A stretch of DNA of 6,178 nucleotides from Acidobacteriaceae bacterium (lineage in GTDB: Bacteria > Acidobacteriota > Terriglobia > Terriglobales > Acidobacteriaceae): the NCBI GenBank assembly GCA_025929125.1, contig JAICMT010000099.1:1-6178 (forward strand). The letters run 5' to 3'. This document shows positions 5,910 through 6,178 of the stretch, piece after piece; positions within the stretch are counted from its first letter, which is position 1, and every line of letters starts with the position of its first letter. The position numbers and the translations under genes were made by a program. The notes beneath the pieces were generated by a model that searched no databases, had not been told where the DNA came from, and worked only from the letters and a program-made list of their open reading frames with translations.

Positions 5910-6148
5910 AAAAAGCAAAGCTCACATGCCGGGTTCCGGTGACTGCGTCGAACGCCTGGCCCAACTTTCATTCTCAGGAATGGAAGAGAGGTCGACTAAC
6001 AGGTGGCAGCACCGGCTGCAACGAGAACGCCCAACTTGCACCGAGCGAACAATCTCGCTCACCCAGAGTGCGGATGGAAGGATGGCGACAGTGGCGACCC
6101 GGACGGAAAGAAAACCTTGCCCATGAAAAGAAAAACCAAAGAACCGAC

Positions 6149-6154
6149 TTGACT
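6149..6154 (+). promoter_or_regulatory. Outward -35 box at the IS right end (possible junction promoter half)
   Basis: TTGACT (5 of 6 to TTGACA) ends 17 bp before the outer edge of IRR, facing outward. In the circularised element a -10 would be supplied from the joined ends. With the boundary used here GAAGAT would lie at an 18-bp spacer, a weak match. Junction promoters of this kind are known in IS110-family circles. In the integrated form the box could also activate a downstream gene. Confidence 0.45.
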
Positions 6155-6156
6155 CC

Positions 6157-6171
6157 GACCGGCCTTCTCAT
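6157..6171 (-). repeat. Right subterminal inverted repeat of the IS (IRR)
   Basis: GACCGGCCTTCTCAT is the perfect 15-bp inverted partner of 4700-4714. Outside it come GGAAGGC and the end of the window, so only a few outer element bases and almost no flank can be read. Confidence 0.9.
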
Positions 6172-6178
6172 GGAAGGC

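Larger units (their letters stand above)
5890..6156 (+). ncRNA. Candidate bridge RNA/seekRNA region of the IS right end
   Basis: There are 267 bases without a supported gene between the transposase stop and IRR, where IS1111-type elements encode their guide RNA. Several local hairpins are visible: CTTTCATTC/GAATGGAAG with loop TCAG (5965-5986, one G-U pair), GCAGC/GCTGC with loop ACCG (6006-6019), and GAGCGA/TCGCTC (6043-6060). A closing stem GTCGA (5947-5951) with TCGAC (5992-5996) surrounds the first hairpin. The segment CTAACAG at 5996-6002 equals the left flank at 4688-4694, and ATGGAAG at 5980-5986 equals the right end at 6170-6176. GCCCAACTT is repeated at 5959-5967 and 6029-6037. The RNA core is probably about 5940-6090, but its ends cannot be set from sequence alone. 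Confidence 0.6.
4695..6176 (+). mobile_element. IS110-family insertion sequence, IS1111-like, apparently complete
   Basis: The element contains one DEDD transposase gene flanked by perfect 15-bp subterminal inverted repeats. The short left non-coding end (about 90 bp) and the long right one (about 290 bp) are as in the IS1111 subgroup, where the guide RNA is encoded after the transposase; IS110 proper has it before. The dinucleotide AG occurs at 4693-4694 and at 6175-6176, outside the two repeats, so boundaries of 4695-6176 or 4693-6174 are equivalent and give a 1482-bp element. The joined circle would then have 10 nt between the repeats, as I recall for IS1111 elements. The exact ends are inferred: another shared tetranucleotide, ATGG (4695-4698 and 6170-6173), would give a 1475-bp element. 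Only two to four bases of right flank are in view. Confidence 0.82.

Noticed and set aside
4354..5964. 536-codon minus-strand open frame antisense to the transposase
   Set aside because: The translation is Gln/Arg/His/Leu-rich without any recognisable domain, and it lies opposite a clear IS110 transposase. GC-rich codon use commonly opens such frames.
5926..6171. Two 65-66-codon open frames (one on each strand) in the IS right end
   Set aside because: There is no ribosome site or domain, and the position and hairpins fit a guide RNA better.
1..6178. tRNA or rRNA genes
   Set aside because: No cloverleaf pattern or rRNA-like sequence was recognised on either strand.

Overview
The window looks like a chromosomal segment from a GC-rich Gram-negative bacterium. 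The KDO-phosphate phosphatase gene implies lipopolysaccharide synthesis. The style of the proteins, meaning a class A PBP with an Ala/Pro/Ser/Thr-rich insert and a Pro-rich tail, a secreted TPR protein, and a KdsC carrying an extra loop, suggests an acidobacterium. That assignment is inference from remembered family resemblance; no marker gene is present.

Layout. (1) Positions 3-1775, plus strand: the 3' part of a bifunctional penicillin-binding protein whose glycosyltransferase half lies off the left edge. A secreted TPR protein follows 44 bp later (1820-2647), probably in the same operon. (2) 2648-2925 is a convergent intergenic region. It holds a strong rho-independent terminator (2756-2813) and an unusual decaying 8-bp tandem repeat (2815-2890), with a second short repeat that runs into the end of the next gene. 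(3) 2926-3543, minus strand: kdsC, the KDO-8-phosphate phosphatase. (4) 3699-4607, minus strand: an exported metallo-beta-lactamase-fold hydrolase of the RNase Z/arylsulfatase-like type, with a good -10 box and Shine-Dalgarno sequence. (5) About 4695-6176, plus strand: an apparently complete IS110-family insertion sequence of the IS1111 type. It has 15-bp subterminal inverted repeats, a DEDD/serine transposase (4786-5889), and a 267-bp structured non-coding right end (5890-6156).

The first genes are cell-envelope functions (peptidoglycan synthesis, a periplasmic TPR protein, KDO for LPS). The insertion sequence is the accessory element and the most interesting part. Its right-hand non-coding region has the hairpin-rich look of a bridge RNA/seekRNA. 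It also contains short stretches identical to the DNA just outside the left inverted repeat (CTAACAG, extendable to 10 of 11) and to the right end (ATGGAAG). Both stretches end in the same AG that occurs at both proposed element boundaries, which is the pattern expected of an RNA that guides donor and target recognition through a shared core dinucleotide. The element sits directly upstream of the hydrolase promoter.
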